Source: Tildeniella nuda ZEHNDER 1965/U140 (GTDB lineage: Bacteria; Cyanobacteriota; Cyanobacteriia; Leptolyngbyales; Leptolyngbyaceae). Taken from it: DNA of 64,000 nt. The notes below the pieces were generated by a model. The model was given only the letters and a program-made list of their open reading frames with translations, made no database searches and was not told the origin of the DNA. Location: contig JAHHIG010000008.1 in NCBI GenBank assembly GCA_019358895.1, forward strand, positions 1 to 64,000, written 5' to 3'. The translations under genes and the position numbers were made by a program. Each line of letters starts with the position of its first letter. The first letter of the stretch is position 1. Below, one piece after another: positions 8,444-17,454 of this stretch.

Positions 8444-8590
8444 TTCTGCCCTCCGCCTCCTGCCTTCTGCCTCCTGCCCTCCGCCTCCTGCCCTCTGCCC
8501 TCTGCCTCCTCTGCCCCCTCTGCCTCCCCTGCCCCCTCCTGTCCCCTCTGCCTCCCCTGCCCCCTCTGCTCCCTCTGCCTCCTGCCTCTT
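8444..8590. repeat. Pyrimidine-rich short tandem repeat
   Basis: Imperfect CTGCCTCC/CTGCCCCC units, essentially the inverse of 5985-6070, extending the inverted symmetry beyond the 103-bp arms. It fills the gap before rpsO. No gene is seen. Confidence 0.75.
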
Positions 8591-8695
8591 TCTCACAGTT
8601 CTTTGTGGCGACTGAACAAACTTGACCAATCAACGAAACGGCTATGGTAAGATCAGTGACTGCGACTCTATATCAACCAGGAAGACGTACGAGAC

Positions 8696-8965
8696 ATGCC
8701 TCTGCTGCAACAGCGTAAACAAGAACTGATTTCCGACTACCAGGTTCATGAAACCGATACTGGCTCTTCGGATGTCCAGGTTGCTATGCTGACCGAGCGT
8801 ATCAACCGCCTCAGCGAACACCTCAAGACCAACAAAAAAGACCATGCGTCCCGTAAAGGGCTGCTGCGCATGATTGGCTTGAGAAAGAGCCTTTTGTCCT
8901 ACATTCAAAAGCAGGATAATGCTCGTTACCGGGCGCTCATCACACGGTTGGGTATTCGCGGCTAA
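8696..8965 (+). CDS. rpsO: 30S ribosomal protein S15
   Basis: 89 residues, the standard S15 length, with family hallmarks DTGSSDVQVAMLTERI, LSEHLKTNKKDHASRKGL and the ending YRALITRLGIRG. S15 binds the central domain of 16S rRNA early in small-subunit assembly. It is followed 33 bases later by pam68 on the same strand, an arrangement I recall from other cyanobacteria. Start at ATG 8696. Confidence 0.97.
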   Translation: MPLLQQRKQELISDYQVHETDTGSSDVQVAMLTERINRLSEHLKTNKKDHASRKGLLRMIGLRKSLLSYIQKQDNARYRALITRLGIRG

Positions 8966-8998
8966 CCGATTCGCAGCTAAACAAGGGCAGGTTTGTCT

Positions 8999-9523
8999 AT
9001 GACTGCGAAGAAGAAAAAAGCTCAGAATAACGCTGCTTCCACTCATGGAGAGGGAGCAGAGCCATCTCGGCTACCCTTTGAACCCGCTCAAGCGAGTCGC
9101 AAGCCAGCCAAGCAAGCTCCTCCAAGTAATCAAAGTGCGGTAGCGAAGAGCGTGGCATCGCCAGCTAAGGCTATAGATAAGCGATCGAATGCCTCGCCCA
9201 TCCCCGAAGTCGTTAACCGCCGTATGGTCAGTCGGGCGGCGAAATTTTGTGGTGTTCCGACCGTTTGTGCGCTGCTTACCTTTGTGGTTAGCTATGTTGC
9301 CATTGCAAACGACTTATTCAAACCGCCTACAGTGGCTGTGCTTCTGGTCAGTCTGGGCTTTTTTGGTTTGGGTGTGCTGGGGTTGAGCTACGGTCCTCTC
9401 TCTGCCTCCTGGGATGAAGAGCGGGTAGGGAGTTGGTTAGGCTGGGATGAATTCAAGCTCAACTTTGGGCGACTGCGAGACTCCTGGAGGGCTGCTAAAG
9501 ATGAGTCTCCCCCTTCTACCTGA
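8999..9523 (+). CDS. pam68: PAM68-family photosystem II assembly protein
   Basis: 174 residues from ATG 8999, chosen over a TTG two codons earlier because an AAGGGCAGG ribosome site sits at the right distance. The first 75 residues are a charged, Pro/Ala-rich cytoplasmic tail. Two membrane helices follow (about 85-105 and 112-132), then the conserved LSYGPLSASWDEERVGSWLG and FKLNFGRL. In cyanobacteria and plants PAM68 assists early PSII assembly, including CP47. Probably co-transcribed with rpsO. Confidence 0.88.
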   Translation: MTAKKKKAQNNAASTHGEGAEPSRLPFEPAQASRKPAKQAPPSNQSAVAKSVASPAKAIDKRSNASPIPEVVNRRMVSRAAKFCGVPTVCALLTFVVSYVAIANDLFKPPTVAVLLVSLGFFGLGVLGLSYGPLSASWDEERVGSWLGWDEFKLNFGRLRDSWRAAKDESPPST

Positions 9524-9646
9524 ACCAGACCGCAACAGAGCGATCGGATGGCTGGCTCATGCCAATGATGCGTTTGGTTACGTTTGACAGGCGCGATCGT
9601 CCAAACTTTCGTCCTCCTCTATTCACTCAGCAGCAGGGATACACCC

Positions 9647-10708
9647 ATGATTGTCGTTATGAAGATTGGCGCTCCAGAAGCCGAAATTACCCGGCTCACT
9701 GAGGAGTTCTCTAGCTGGAATCTGAATTCAGAGAAGATTGTTGGGAAGCACAAGGTCGTCATCGGTCTGGTGGGCGATACGGTTGATATGGATCCGCTCC
9801 AGATTCAGGAAGCCAGCCCCTGGATTGAGCAAGTCCTGCGAGTCGAGAAGCCGTACAAGCGTACCAGTCGGGAATATCGTCATGGCGAAGCGAGTGAAGT
9901 GATTGTGCCCACGCCCAATGGCGCGATCGCTTTCGGTGAAGGTCATCCCCTCGTTGTTGTGGCGGGTCCCTGCTCAGTTGAAGATGAAGCTATGATCGTC
10001 GAGACGGCACGTCGAGTGAAAGCCGCAGGCGCACAGTTTTTACGTGGCGGCGCATTCAAACCGCGCACATCACCCTATGCGTTTCAGGGACATGGCGAAA
10101 GTGCGCTCGGTTTATTGGCTGCGGCACGGGAAGCGACTGGTTTGGGCATTATTACCGAACTGATGGATGCAGCGGATCTAGAGCTGGTGGGAGGTGTTGC
10201 TGATGTCATCCAGATTGGTGCCCGCAATATGCACAATTTCTCGCTGCTGAAGAAGGTCGGCGCTCAAGATAAACCTGTTTTACTGAAGCGCGGCATGTCA
10301 GCCACGATCGAAGAATGGCTCATGGCAGCAGAATATATTCTTGCAGCCGGAAACCCGAATGTGATCTTGTGTGAGCGGGGTATTCGCACGTTTGACAATA
10401 AGTACGCACGGAACACACTGGATTTGTCGGTCATCCCAGTACTCCGATCGCTCACTCACCTGCCGATCATGATTGATCCCAGCCACGGCACCGGACGATC
10501 GGAATATGTGCCGTCGATGGCAATGGCGGCGATCGCGGCAGGCACTGATTCGCTGATGATTGAAGTTCACCCAAACCCGAAGAAAGCGTTGTCTGACGGA
10601 CCGCAATCGCTTACACCAGAGCGATTCGATCGCCTCATGCAAGAACTTTCGGTGATTGGTAAAGCAACCGGACGCTGGTTTGCCGAACCCGTAGCAGTGA
10701 GCGTCTAA
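9647..10708 (+). CDS. aroF: 3-deoxy-7-phosphoheptulonate (DAHP) synthase
   Basis: 353 residues from ATG 9647, which follows a CAGCAGGGA ribosome site; the frame is open upstream but unsupported. Residues 1-70 form the ferredoxin-like regulatory domain (MIVVMKIGAPEAEITRL). The type I-beta barrel then carries VVVAGPCSVED, QFLRGGAFKPRTSPYAFQG, KRGMSATIEEWL, ILCERGIRTFD and IDPSHGTGRSE. The enzyme joins PEP and erythrose-4-phosphate at the entry to the shikimate pathway. It stands alone here; no other aro gene is near. Confidence 0.93.
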   Translation: MIVVMKIGAPEAEITRLTEEFSSWNLNSEKIVGKHKVVIGLVGDTVDMDPLQIQEASPWIEQVLRVEKPYKRTSREYRHGEASEVIVPTPNGAIAFGEGHPLVVVAGPCSVEDEAMIVETARRVKAAGAQFLRGGAFKPRTSPYAFQGHGESALGLLAAAREATGLGIITELMDAADLELVGGVADVIQIGARNMHNFSLLKKVGAQDKPVLLKRGMSATIEEWLMAAEYILAAGNPNVILCERGIRTFDNKYARNTLDLSVIPVLRSLTHLPIMIDPSHGTGRSEYVPSMAMAAIAAGTDSLMIEVHPNPKKALSDGPQSLTPERFDRLMQELSVIGKATGRWFAEPVAVSV

Positions 10709-10822
10709 TCCACATTGGCGATCGAGTTGACGTTCGATCGGCGATCGATACGTTTCATGCAGTCAATTTCTGACCGTGCTGGGTTACAGTCATAAAGCAA
10801 CACTTTTGTTCACTTTTTGCCT

Positions 10823-11164
10823 GTGGATTACCAAACAGCGCGGAGTTTGTTAGTCAATCAAGGGATGGCGACAGCACAAAATCCAGATGCACTACTCACT
10901 CGCCTGATGCAGGGACAGCCTCCCATTCCTGGACAGGTGACATCGATTTTGCTGGCGCTGAAGGTTGTCTTCGAGTCATTGCGAGAAAGTCCTGAGTTTG
11001 AGCGAGACTTGGCGTGTGCTCTGCACCTTTTAGCAAGTGACAGTCGGCAAGAGTTTGAAAACGGTCAGCGAGTCGGAGTTGACTGGCCCCCGCTGCTGGA
11101 TGAAGACCTGAGTCGCATTGCCGCAGCCGTAAGAAGTATTTTTGTCGGAACGTGGCAGGGGTAG
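10823..11164 (+). CDS. Conserved cyanobacterial hypothetical protein
   Basis: About 113 residues, starting at GTG 10823 or at the TTG two codons earlier; no ATG is suitable. The sequence (RLMQGQPPIPGQVTSILLALKVV, a later WPPLLDEDL, ending FVGTWQG) matches small cyanobacterial proteins that databases sometimes label dethiobiotin synthetase. It lacks the P-loop and length of BioD, so that label is not credible here. Soluble and helical. Role unknown. Confidence 0.65.
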   Translation: MDYQTARSLLVNQGMATAQNPDALLTRLMQGQPPIPGQVTSILLALKVVFESLRESPEFERDLACALHLLASDSRQEFENGQRVGVDWPPLLDEDLSRIAAAVRSIFVGTWQG

Positions 11165-11248
11165 TCAAGCGTTATTAGTTGTTGGTTGTTAGTTTTTAGG
11201 AAAGGCTTTAAAAAAGCTAAGCGACTTAGAACTCACAACTTTCTCCCT

Positions 11249-11944
11249 TCATCGATTGCGTAGTTCGGCTTCTAGCTTTGGTAGGTCGTCTCTTAGAAAA
11301 ACGGTAATTTTGCCCGTGTAGGCAAAGCCGTTTGGCTGTCGGGCAACTTCGAGCCAGTAGGCATAGCGATCGCCCTCGCGGACTTCTCCTTGCAGCGCTG
11401 CCAGCAGGGGCGCATCACGATTGACTGCCTGGTCAAGGGTTTTCTGTGTGGGATAGGCGTAGAGCGTTTTTGCCTGAGCATAATCCTGGTAAACAGTGGG
11501 TCCGTAGATAACGCGCAGGGATTCTTGCAGGCGATCGCGACTCACGCCATTTTGCAGATCGAAAAACGAGGTTTCTTCGGTGCGAATGATGCCACCCGTT
11601 GCCCCCGATGAAGCTCTGCCAACTTGCAACAGGGATGCCGAAAACGTGAAGCGTTGAGCAGGCGTGTCACTTTTACGTACCAGCAGCTTTTCGCCACGAA
11701 CAGGGCGCAGCGTCGGGTTTGCTTGAATCCAAACCACTGCCTCGTCAGGCGTTTGTCCCGGTAATGCCTGAACACGTCCTGCAAGCAGGCTGAGTACAAC
11801 GCTCAATCCCAAAGTGGAAAGCTGTCGAGCAAAGCGCTTTTTCTGAGGCACTAAGTGTTGAGTTTGAAGTGTACGAGGGAAAAGCCTCTGCCCTGGTTTC
11901 CATGCCTTTAGCCGATCGAGCATCACCGCAAGTCTGTCGTCCAT
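11249..11944 (-). CDS. Hypothetical exported or membrane-anchored protein
   Basis: 231 residues. A basic N-terminal region is followed by one hydrophobic segment at about 43-60 (LSTLGLSVVLSLLAG), then a soluble domain of about 170 residues rich in beta-strand-like stretches (FTFSASLLQVG, YAYWLEVARQPNG, GKITVFLRDDLPKLE). If the true start is internal, the segment would be a signal peptide. It fits a cyanobacteria-restricted family whose name I cannot give. It follows recJ on the same strand after about 86 bases. Confidence 0.6.
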   Translation of the reverse strand: MDDRLAVMLDRLKAWKPGQRLFPRTLQTQHLVPQKKRFARQLSTLGLSVVLSLLAGRVQALPGQTPDEAVVWIQANPTLRPVRGEKLLVRKSDTPAQRFTFSASLLQVGRASSGATGGIIRTEETSFFDLQNGVSRDRLQESLRVIYGPTVYQDYAQAKTLYAYPTQKTLDQAVNRDAPLLAALQGEVREGDRYAYWLEVARQPNGFAYTGKITVFLRDDLPKLEAELRNR

Positions 11945-12030
11945 TGTCCCTGCTTTAATGTCTAGAGTTAAGTCATCTTGCCATCACTTTCGACGTTTGG
12001 CACTGCAACGTTTTAACTATTCACCGACGA

Positions 12031-14568
12031 TTAACTTTCACCGACGATCGTTTGAGCGGCGATCGCCTGCATGGTTGCCAGAGGCAGTTGATAAAAATAG
12101 TGGCGACGAAAGTGTTCTTCGTTGACCGCGATCGCAAACTGCTCCACGGCTGCCGTCAGCTCATCTGTGTGCAACTGAAGCGGCTCCTGCCACGTCATTT
12201 GAAACGCATGGTCGGCATGGCGGACAGTAAAGCCCAGGTACGCCAATGTTTGGCAGCCTAGTTTCAGGGGGCGATCGCCAATGCCTAACTTATCTAACAA
12301 CTGTGTGCGAGTAGCAGCTTGCCCTGTGCGGCTCAGGTATTTGGCAATGCCGACCAGTTGTTGCCAAAGTTCGTGTGGGTCAATGTAAGCTGGCATCGGG
12401 TACGCGATCGCCAGCGATCGTTGCTCCTGCACCGCACGACGAAACCACACCTGCAAATCAGCCCAGCTTGTCGGGCACTGGCGGAGGATAAGAGGTGAGG
12501 AGAGAGAAGAGAGGGGTGAGGAGTAGGCAGTAGGAGCAGTCTCTGCGTCTCTGCGTCTCTGCGGTTCCTCGTCTTCCGCCATAGCATCACCCAAGCCTCG
12601 CCAATCAAGCATCCACGTCCCCGCAAGACTAGATGCAGACTGCGACGTTGCCTCACAAGGACGCACAGCAATGAGGCGGACTTCGTAGCGTTTCTGGTAG
12701 GCATTGAAATCCAGCTCGACGATCGCGTCACACCTGCCCTTCGGCACCTCATCTTGATAATGCTCCCACCAGAGACCCGGAAAGCCCTGCTCAGTCGAAT
12801 CATCCCAAAGCTCAAATTCAGTTTTGATATAACGGACTTTGCCACCCTTCCAGTCTTTAATGTTCTCATTCCGCACCCGTTCAAACCAGCAATTCTGAAG
12901 AAACAGCTTAGGCACTGGATTACCCATTCCACAAGGTTCCAACAGCTTCAACGCCTGAAACAGCTCTTTTCCCAGAGTGGCTACTGTTACCGTTAAATCA
13001 GCTTTCACTGCTGGATGCGCCAGTTCACCCAATTGCCGCGCCTGCTGATTAAGCGCCTCTGTAAAAAGCGAAATGTTGTCCACAGGCAAACTTAACCCTG
13101 CTGCGTAGGGATGCCCACCAAAGCGATGCAGCAAATGCGCCTGATCTTTTACCAGTTGGTAGAGGTCGATGTGGTTGACCGATCGCGCTGAACCACGAGC
13201 GAGAGGGGAAGCAAGGGAGGCAGGGGAAGCAAGGGAGGCAGGGGAAGCAAAGGGAGCAGGGGAAGCAATGAGGGCAGGAGGACTGGTGACTTCTAAGTGT
13301 TGCTCCTGACCGCTGACCGCTGACTGCTGACCGCTGACCGCTGACTGCTGACCGCTGACCGCTAACTCCGTATTCAGCAAAATCGTCGGTCGCCCATACT
13401 CCTGAGCAATTTGCCCTGCAACCAGCCCCAAAACGCCAATTTGCCACTGTTCATCGGCGAGCACGATAACGCTGGTAGTAGAGAGGTCGATTTGAGTGAG
13501 TCGGGCTTTGACTTGCTGCACCACTTCTTTTTGCAGTGCCTTGCGGCGGGTATTTGCCAGTTCCGTTGCTTCTGCGAGGTGATTGCAGAGGGTGACATCC
13601 TGACTGGTGAGCAGTTCGACGCAGAAGTGGGCATCTCCCTGAATGCGACTGACGGCGTTAATGCGCGGACCGAGACCAAAGGAAATATCAGTGGGTCGAT
13701 CGCCGCTGCGTTTACACAATGCCAGTAGCCTAGAAAGCCCTGGTCGCGTTGCTGTTACCGGATCTGCCTGCTTTTGCAATTGTTCAATACCGCGTTGTGC
13801 GAGATAGCGGCAGTCACCTTTGAGTTCCACCAGATCGGCAATGAGACCGATCGCCACCAAATCGAGCAATGCCTCCAGCGGTTTTTGCGGCACTGCTGGC
13901 AGCGTTTCGTACAGTGCCTCCACCAGTTTGTAAGCGACCGCTACACCAGAAAGGGTTGCTAAAGGATGGTCAGCAGCCAATGCGCGAGGATTAATGATGG
14001 CAGTGACGGGCGGACGCGTTTCTGGCAATGTATGGTGATCGGTCACAATCACATCCATACCCAAGCTGCGAGCGTACTCAATTTCGGTCAGATTAGTGCT
14101 GCCTGTATCGCACGTCACGATTAAGCGACAACCCTTGGCATGAAGTGTCTCAATGCCCTGTTGTGACAGTCCGTGTGATTCGGTCAGACGATTGGGTATG
14201 TAGTAAAATAGCGTTTGCTGCGGGACAAAAAATTGCCCTAACCCATCCCACAGCACTGCCGTTGCCGTTACGCCATCGGCATCAAAATCACCCCAAATAG
14301 CGATCGTCTCCTCGTGCCTGCGTGCCTGCTGCAACCGCTCTACTGCCCACTGCATCTCCTGCCCAAACGCAAAAGGGCTGGCAGGTTGATAATAGTCAGC
14401 CTTGAGAAAACTCGCCAATGTTTCCCGGTCTTGGATACCGCGTTGCCACAGTAGCTGAGCCACGTACGGCTCAGGCAGTGTTGGCGTATATGGGTCTACA
14501 GCCTGCACAAACCACTCTGGCAGAGCGACGATCGGTTGGATTTGCCAGGAGACGGCAGCATCAGGCAT
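12031..14568 (-). CDS. recJ: Single-stranded-DNA-specific exonuclease RecJ, with in-frame repeat insertions
   Basis: 845 residues from ATG 14568; upstream in-frame sequence is only GGGAGT repeat. DHH motifs show a 5'-3' ssDNA exonuclease: IWGDFDADGVTATAVLWDGL, VTDHHTLPE, and DHHA1-type GGHPYAAGLSLP. RecJ acts in recombination and mismatch repair. Two stretches look foreign: repeats of AVSGQQS followed by ASPASL units (nt about 13204-13366), and RRRDAET plus a Ser/Pro-rich run (nt about 12485-12572). Both are translations of intergenic repeats found elsewhere in the window. Neither breaks the frame, and both fall between conserved blocks. Confidence 0.93.
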   Translation of the reverse strand: MPDAAVSWQIQPIVALPEWFVQAVDPYTPTLPEPYVAQLLWQRGIQDRETLASFLKADYYQPASPFAFGQEMQWAVERLQQARRHEETIAIWGDFDADGVTATAVLWDGLGQFFVPQQTLFYYIPNRLTESHGLSQQGIETLHAKGCRLIVTCDTGSTNLTEIEYARSLGMDVIVTDHHTLPETRPPVTAIINPRALAADHPLATLSGVAVAYKLVEALYETLPAVPQKPLEALLDLVAIGLIADLVELKGDCRYLAQRGIEQLQKQADPVTATRPGLSRLLALCKRSGDRPTDISFGLGPRINAVSRIQGDAHFCVELLTSQDVTLCNHLAEATELANTRRKALQKEVVQQVKARLTQIDLSTTSVIVLADEQWQIGVLGLVAGQIAQEYGRPTILLNTELAVSGQQSAVSGQQSAVSGQEQHLEVTSPPALIASPAPFASPASLASPASLASPLARGSARSVNHIDLYQLVKDQAHLLHRFGGHPYAAGLSLPVDNISLFTEALNQQARQLGELAHPAVKADLTVTVATLGKELFQALKLLEPCGMGNPVPKLFLQNCWFERVRNENIKDWKGGKVRYIKTEFELWDDSTEQGFPGLWWEHYQDEVPKGRCDAIVELDFNAYQKRYEVRLIAVRPCEATSQSASSLAGTWMLDWRGLGDAMAEDEEPQRRRDAETAPTAYSSPLSSLSSPLILRQCPTSWADLQVWFRRAVQEQRSLAIAYPMPAYIDPHELWQQLVGIAKYLSRTGQAATRTQLLDKLGIGDRPLKLGCQTLAYLGFTVRHADHAFQMTWQEPLQLHTDELTAAVEQFAIAVNEEHFRRHYFYQLPLATMQAIAAQTIVGES
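12485..12572. repeat. Repeat insertion in recJ (distal)
   Basis: Contains CTCTGCGT nine-mer-type copies (three in a row) plus GAGGAGAGAG-type purine sequence, translated in frame within recJ as RRRDAET and a Ser/Leu/Pro run. A matching GAGACGCAGAGGCGCAGAG tract lies in purL at 47.59 kb. Confidence 0.7.
13204..13366. repeat. Repeat insertion in recJ (proximal)
   Basis: GCAAGGGAGGCAGGGGAA-type purine repeats followed by GCTGACC and GCTGACT heptamers, the same pairing of repeat types as at 5985-6173 but here inside a coding region. The total leaves the reading frame open, adding roughly 50 residues. Confidence 0.75.
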
Positions 14569-14640
14569 GGGAGTGGGGAGTGGGGAGTGGGGAGTGGGGA
14601 GTGGAGAGTCGGGAGTCGGGAGTCGGGAGTAGGGGAAGTT
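14569..14640. repeat. GGGAGTG/GGGAGTC heptamer array in the recJ leader
   Basis: About eight consecutive seven-base units (GGGAGTG, then GGGAGTC) immediately upstream of the recJ start. The inverse, CCACTCC, recurs inside purL (48.07-48.12 kb) and before purL (46.11-46.13 kb). Confidence 0.8.
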
Positions 14641-14690
14641 TTTCTTCTGACTCCTTCTAACAACTAACAACCAACAACGTTTCAACTCAA

Positions 14691-16580
14691 TCACGTTTCT
14701 TTCCTTAGTGCAGAGGTATCCCATGCACGATCGACATCCTGAGTCATTTCCTCATCGTCTGCTTGCAGCACGCGTTCAAGATCTCGCCTGAGCTGCTGCG
14801 ATCGTGCCAACCGGACGGTATCGTCTTTCAGGTTTGCCATCTCCCAGAGGGCTTCCTCATCATGCTCTTTAAAGATGCGGGTAGAGCGATGCGCTTTATA
14901 AGCACGAATCCCCAGGAGTTTGAGGGTTTCTTCTCCCATTGCTAGTGCAGAGTCAAAGGTTTCGCGCTGTACCACTTCTACGCCGCGTTGAATGAACTCA
15001 TAGGCATGACGGCGATCGATCGCACGTGCCAAGATCTTCAGATGAGGGAAGTGCTTCTGCACAAGTTCAACGATGTGGAGCGATCGTTCGCGATCGTCAA
15101 TCGCAACCACAAAAAGCCTTGCCTGTCGTGCCCCAGCGGCATGAAGCAAATCAATTCGGGATGCATCCCCGTAAAAAACCTTAAAGCCAAAGCGGCGCAG
15201 CAGATCGATTTGAGTGGGGCTGTGATCCAGGACGGTCGCGTTAAAGCCGTTGGCAATCAGCAACCGACCCACAATTTGCCCAAAGCGCCCAAAGCCAGCG
15301 ATGATGACAGGGTTCTCGTTGTCATCAATTTCATCGGCTTCTTCTTCGATTTCGGCAGCGATAAAGCGCGGTTGAATGAGCCGATCGTTGATGATCATAA
15401 TCAACGGGGTCAGTGCCATTGAAAGCGCTACTGCTACGACCAACGGTCCCGCTACATCGTCAGTAAGCACCTTATTTTGAGTCGCAAAGGAGAACAGCAC
15501 GAAGCCAAACTCGCCGCCTTGTGCCAGCGCGCAGCCAAACAGTAAACTTTGACTCAGATCCAGCCGAAAGATCCTCCCCAGACCGACCAGAACGGTGAAT
15601 TTGACGATCGCCAACGCAAGCACCAAACCCAAAATCAACAACGGTTGCTGCATGAGCAAATTAAAGTTGATACTGGCTCCCACCGAGATAAAGAAGAGTC
15701 CCAGCAGCAAACCCTTAAAGGGTTCGATATCGCTTTCCAACTCGTGACGATACTCGTTCTCCGCCAGCACCACCCCTGCTACAAAGGTGCCCAGTGCAGG
15801 CGACAGACCCACCTGCTGCATCGCCAGTGCAATACCAACCACTAGCAGCAACGCCATAGCTGTAAAAATCTCTCGCTGCTGCGTTTTGGCAATGATGCGA
15901 AAGATGGGACGCGTGAGAAACTGTCCCCCCAAAATGATGCCGCCCACAGTGCCGATAACCAGCAGCGCTTGTTGCCATGCGGGTAACGCTGCGCTCTGAG
16001 CTTCCGCTTCTGCCGCTACAAAGATAAGGTCACTGCTTGCCATTGCCGAGGCGATCGGCATCGCCAGCAGCGGCAAGAATGCCAGGATGGGGATCACAGC
16101 AATATCTTGAAACAGCAGCACCGAAAAGGCAGACTGTCCGGCTTGCGTTTTCGTTAACCCTTTTTCGTTCAGGGTTTGCAGAACGATCGCCGTTGACGAC
16201 TGTGCCAGAATCAAACCCACTGCCAGTGCCGTTTGCCAGGGGAGTTTTGCCAGGAGACCGATCGCCGCTATCACTAGCGCTGTCACCAACACTTGCAAGC
16301 CACCTAAGCCCAAAATCGGAACACGCAAGCGCCAGAGCAGTGAGGGTTGCAGTTCCAAGCCCACCAAAAACAGCATCATGACCACGCCAAATTCAGCGAA
16401 GTGCATGACATCCTCGCCTTCGCCACCACCGACAAACTTTAAGGCAAAGGGACCAATAATTACGCCTGCAATCAGGTAGCCCAGCACGGAACCGAGTCCC
16501 AAGCGTTTGGCGATCGGCACCGATGCCACCGCCGCTACCAGATACACAAACGCCTGAAAGAAGAAACCCTCGTTATGCAT
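14691..16580 (-). CDS. CPA2-family cation:proton antiporter with RCK domain (Kef-type)
   Basis: 629 residues. About twelve membrane segments fill residues 5-400 (GLGSVLGYLIAGVIIGPFAL near the start, ALAQGGEFGFVLFSFA later). The Rossmann RCK/TrkA-N domain follows with GFGRFGQIVGRLL near residue 425. A short charged tail ends the protein. It should exchange K+ or Na+ for H+ under nucleotide control. The upstream flavoprotein gene overlaps it by eight bases, as in KefFC/KefGB systems, which supports a Kef-type assignment. It could serve potassium or pH balance at either the plasma or thylakoid membrane. Confidence 0.88.
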   Translation of the reverse strand: MHNEGFFFQAFVYLVAAVASVPIAKRLGLGSVLGYLIAGVIIGPFALKFVGGGEGEDVMHFAEFGVVMMLFLVGLELQPSLLWRLRVPILGLGGLQVLVTALVIAAIGLLAKLPWQTALAVGLILAQSSTAIVLQTLNEKGLTKTQAGQSAFSVLLFQDIAVIPILAFLPLLAMPIASAMASSDLIFVAAEAEAQSAALPAWQQALLVIGTVGGIILGGQFLTRPIFRIIAKTQQREIFTAMALLLVVGIALAMQQVGLSPALGTFVAGVVLAENEYRHELESDIEPFKGLLLGLFFISVGASINFNLLMQQPLLILGLVLALAIVKFTVLVGLGRIFRLDLSQSLLFGCALAQGGEFGFVLFSFATQNKVLTDDVAGPLVVAVALSMALTPLIMIINDRLIQPRFIAAEIEEEADEIDDNENPVIIAGFGRFGQIVGRLLIANGFNATVLDHSPTQIDLLRRFGFKVFYGDASRIDLLHAAGARQARLFVVAIDDRERSLHIVELVQKHFPHLKILARAIDRRHAYEFIQRGVEVVQRETFDSALAMGEETLKLLGIRAYKAHRSTRIFKEHDEEALWEMANLKDDTVRLARSQQLRRDLERVLQADDEEMTQDVDRAWDTSALRKET

Positions 16581-17223
16581 GGTGTGGTACCTCCGGCAGT
16601 TTCAGCACTCGATCGAGGTTGAGATTCCAGTGATTCACTTGCCGTAACTGCTCCCAATGAATGGTGTCGTCACGCAGCGCCGTGATGATAGCGCGGTAGT
16701 CGGCTGCATGTTGGTCAATTTGATGGCGTTCTTGCAGGCTATGAGTGCCCTGCACCACAAAGGGCGGCAGATACTCCATCCCGCAGAGACGCGCTGTTTG
16801 CTCAAACGGTACCAGCAGTTCCCGAATCGTAAAGCGGTTATAGCCTTCCTGACAGTAGGCTTTCTTGTCACCACCCGTCGTAATCGCAGTGAGAAACTTT
16901 TTACCTTGTAGTGCCGTACCGCCCTCCCCGTAGGCGAAGCCATGTTCTAGCACCAGATCCTGCCACTCCTTGAGAATCGCTGGACTGCTGTACCAGTAAA
17001 ACGGATGATGAAAAACGATGATATCGTGCGCCAGGAGAAGGTCTTGCTCTGCTTTAACGTTGATCTGAAAGTTGGGGTAGACCTCATACAAGTCGTGGAT
17101 CAGCACAGACTCCAACCCTTGCACAGCCTGAATCAGCCGTCGGTTCACCCGTGACTTTTCCAGGGCTGGATGAGCAAACAAAATCAATATCTGATTGGGC
17201 ACGATCGGGTTGAGATTATTCAT
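16573..17223 (-). CDS. NAD(P)H-dependent flavoprotein, KefF/KefG-like ancillary subunit
   Basis: 216 residues with the flavodoxin-like NQO fold: ILILFAHPALEKSRVNRRL at the N-terminus and HHPFYWYSSPAILKEWQD in the middle, the classic FMN quinone-reductase signature. The stop overlaps the antiporter start, so the two are translationally coupled. In enterobacteria such subunits are needed for full Kef activity and may sense quinone or electrophile stress. The same role is inferred here. Confidence 0.85.
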   Translation of the reverse strand: MNNLNPIVPNQILILFAHPALEKSRVNRRLIQAVQGLESVLIHDLYEVYPNFQINVKAEQDLLLAHDIIVFHHPFYWYSSPAILKEWQDLVLEHGFAYGEGGTALQGKKFLTAITTGGDKKAYCQEGYNRFTIRELLVPFEQTARLCGMEYLPPFVVQGTHSLQERHQIDQHAADYRAIITALRDDTIHWEQLRQVNHWNLNLDRVLKLPEVPHHA

Positions 17224-17454
17224 GACGGCAGCAGCGTAGTCAGGTGACTGAATCGTTGTGTGGACTGTCAGTAAGCAAGGCTAAGAGATTCGCTAGTGAC
17301 ACTCATCCTACGATTTTTCACGAATTTTCTGCTGATCCTTTATTAAGGGCACATGTTTTGCGTACCACTTTTTGGTTGACGGGATAGCTATGCTCCATAA
17401 AGCTTCACTGAGTCTGGCATCAGCCTCTTTGACGAATCAGCTCTCAGCAGAGGC

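Noticed and set aside
10823-11164. Dethiobiotin synthetase (bioD), as such proteins are sometimes labelled
   Set aside because: Too short and without a P-loop; bioF being 5 kb away is not enough.
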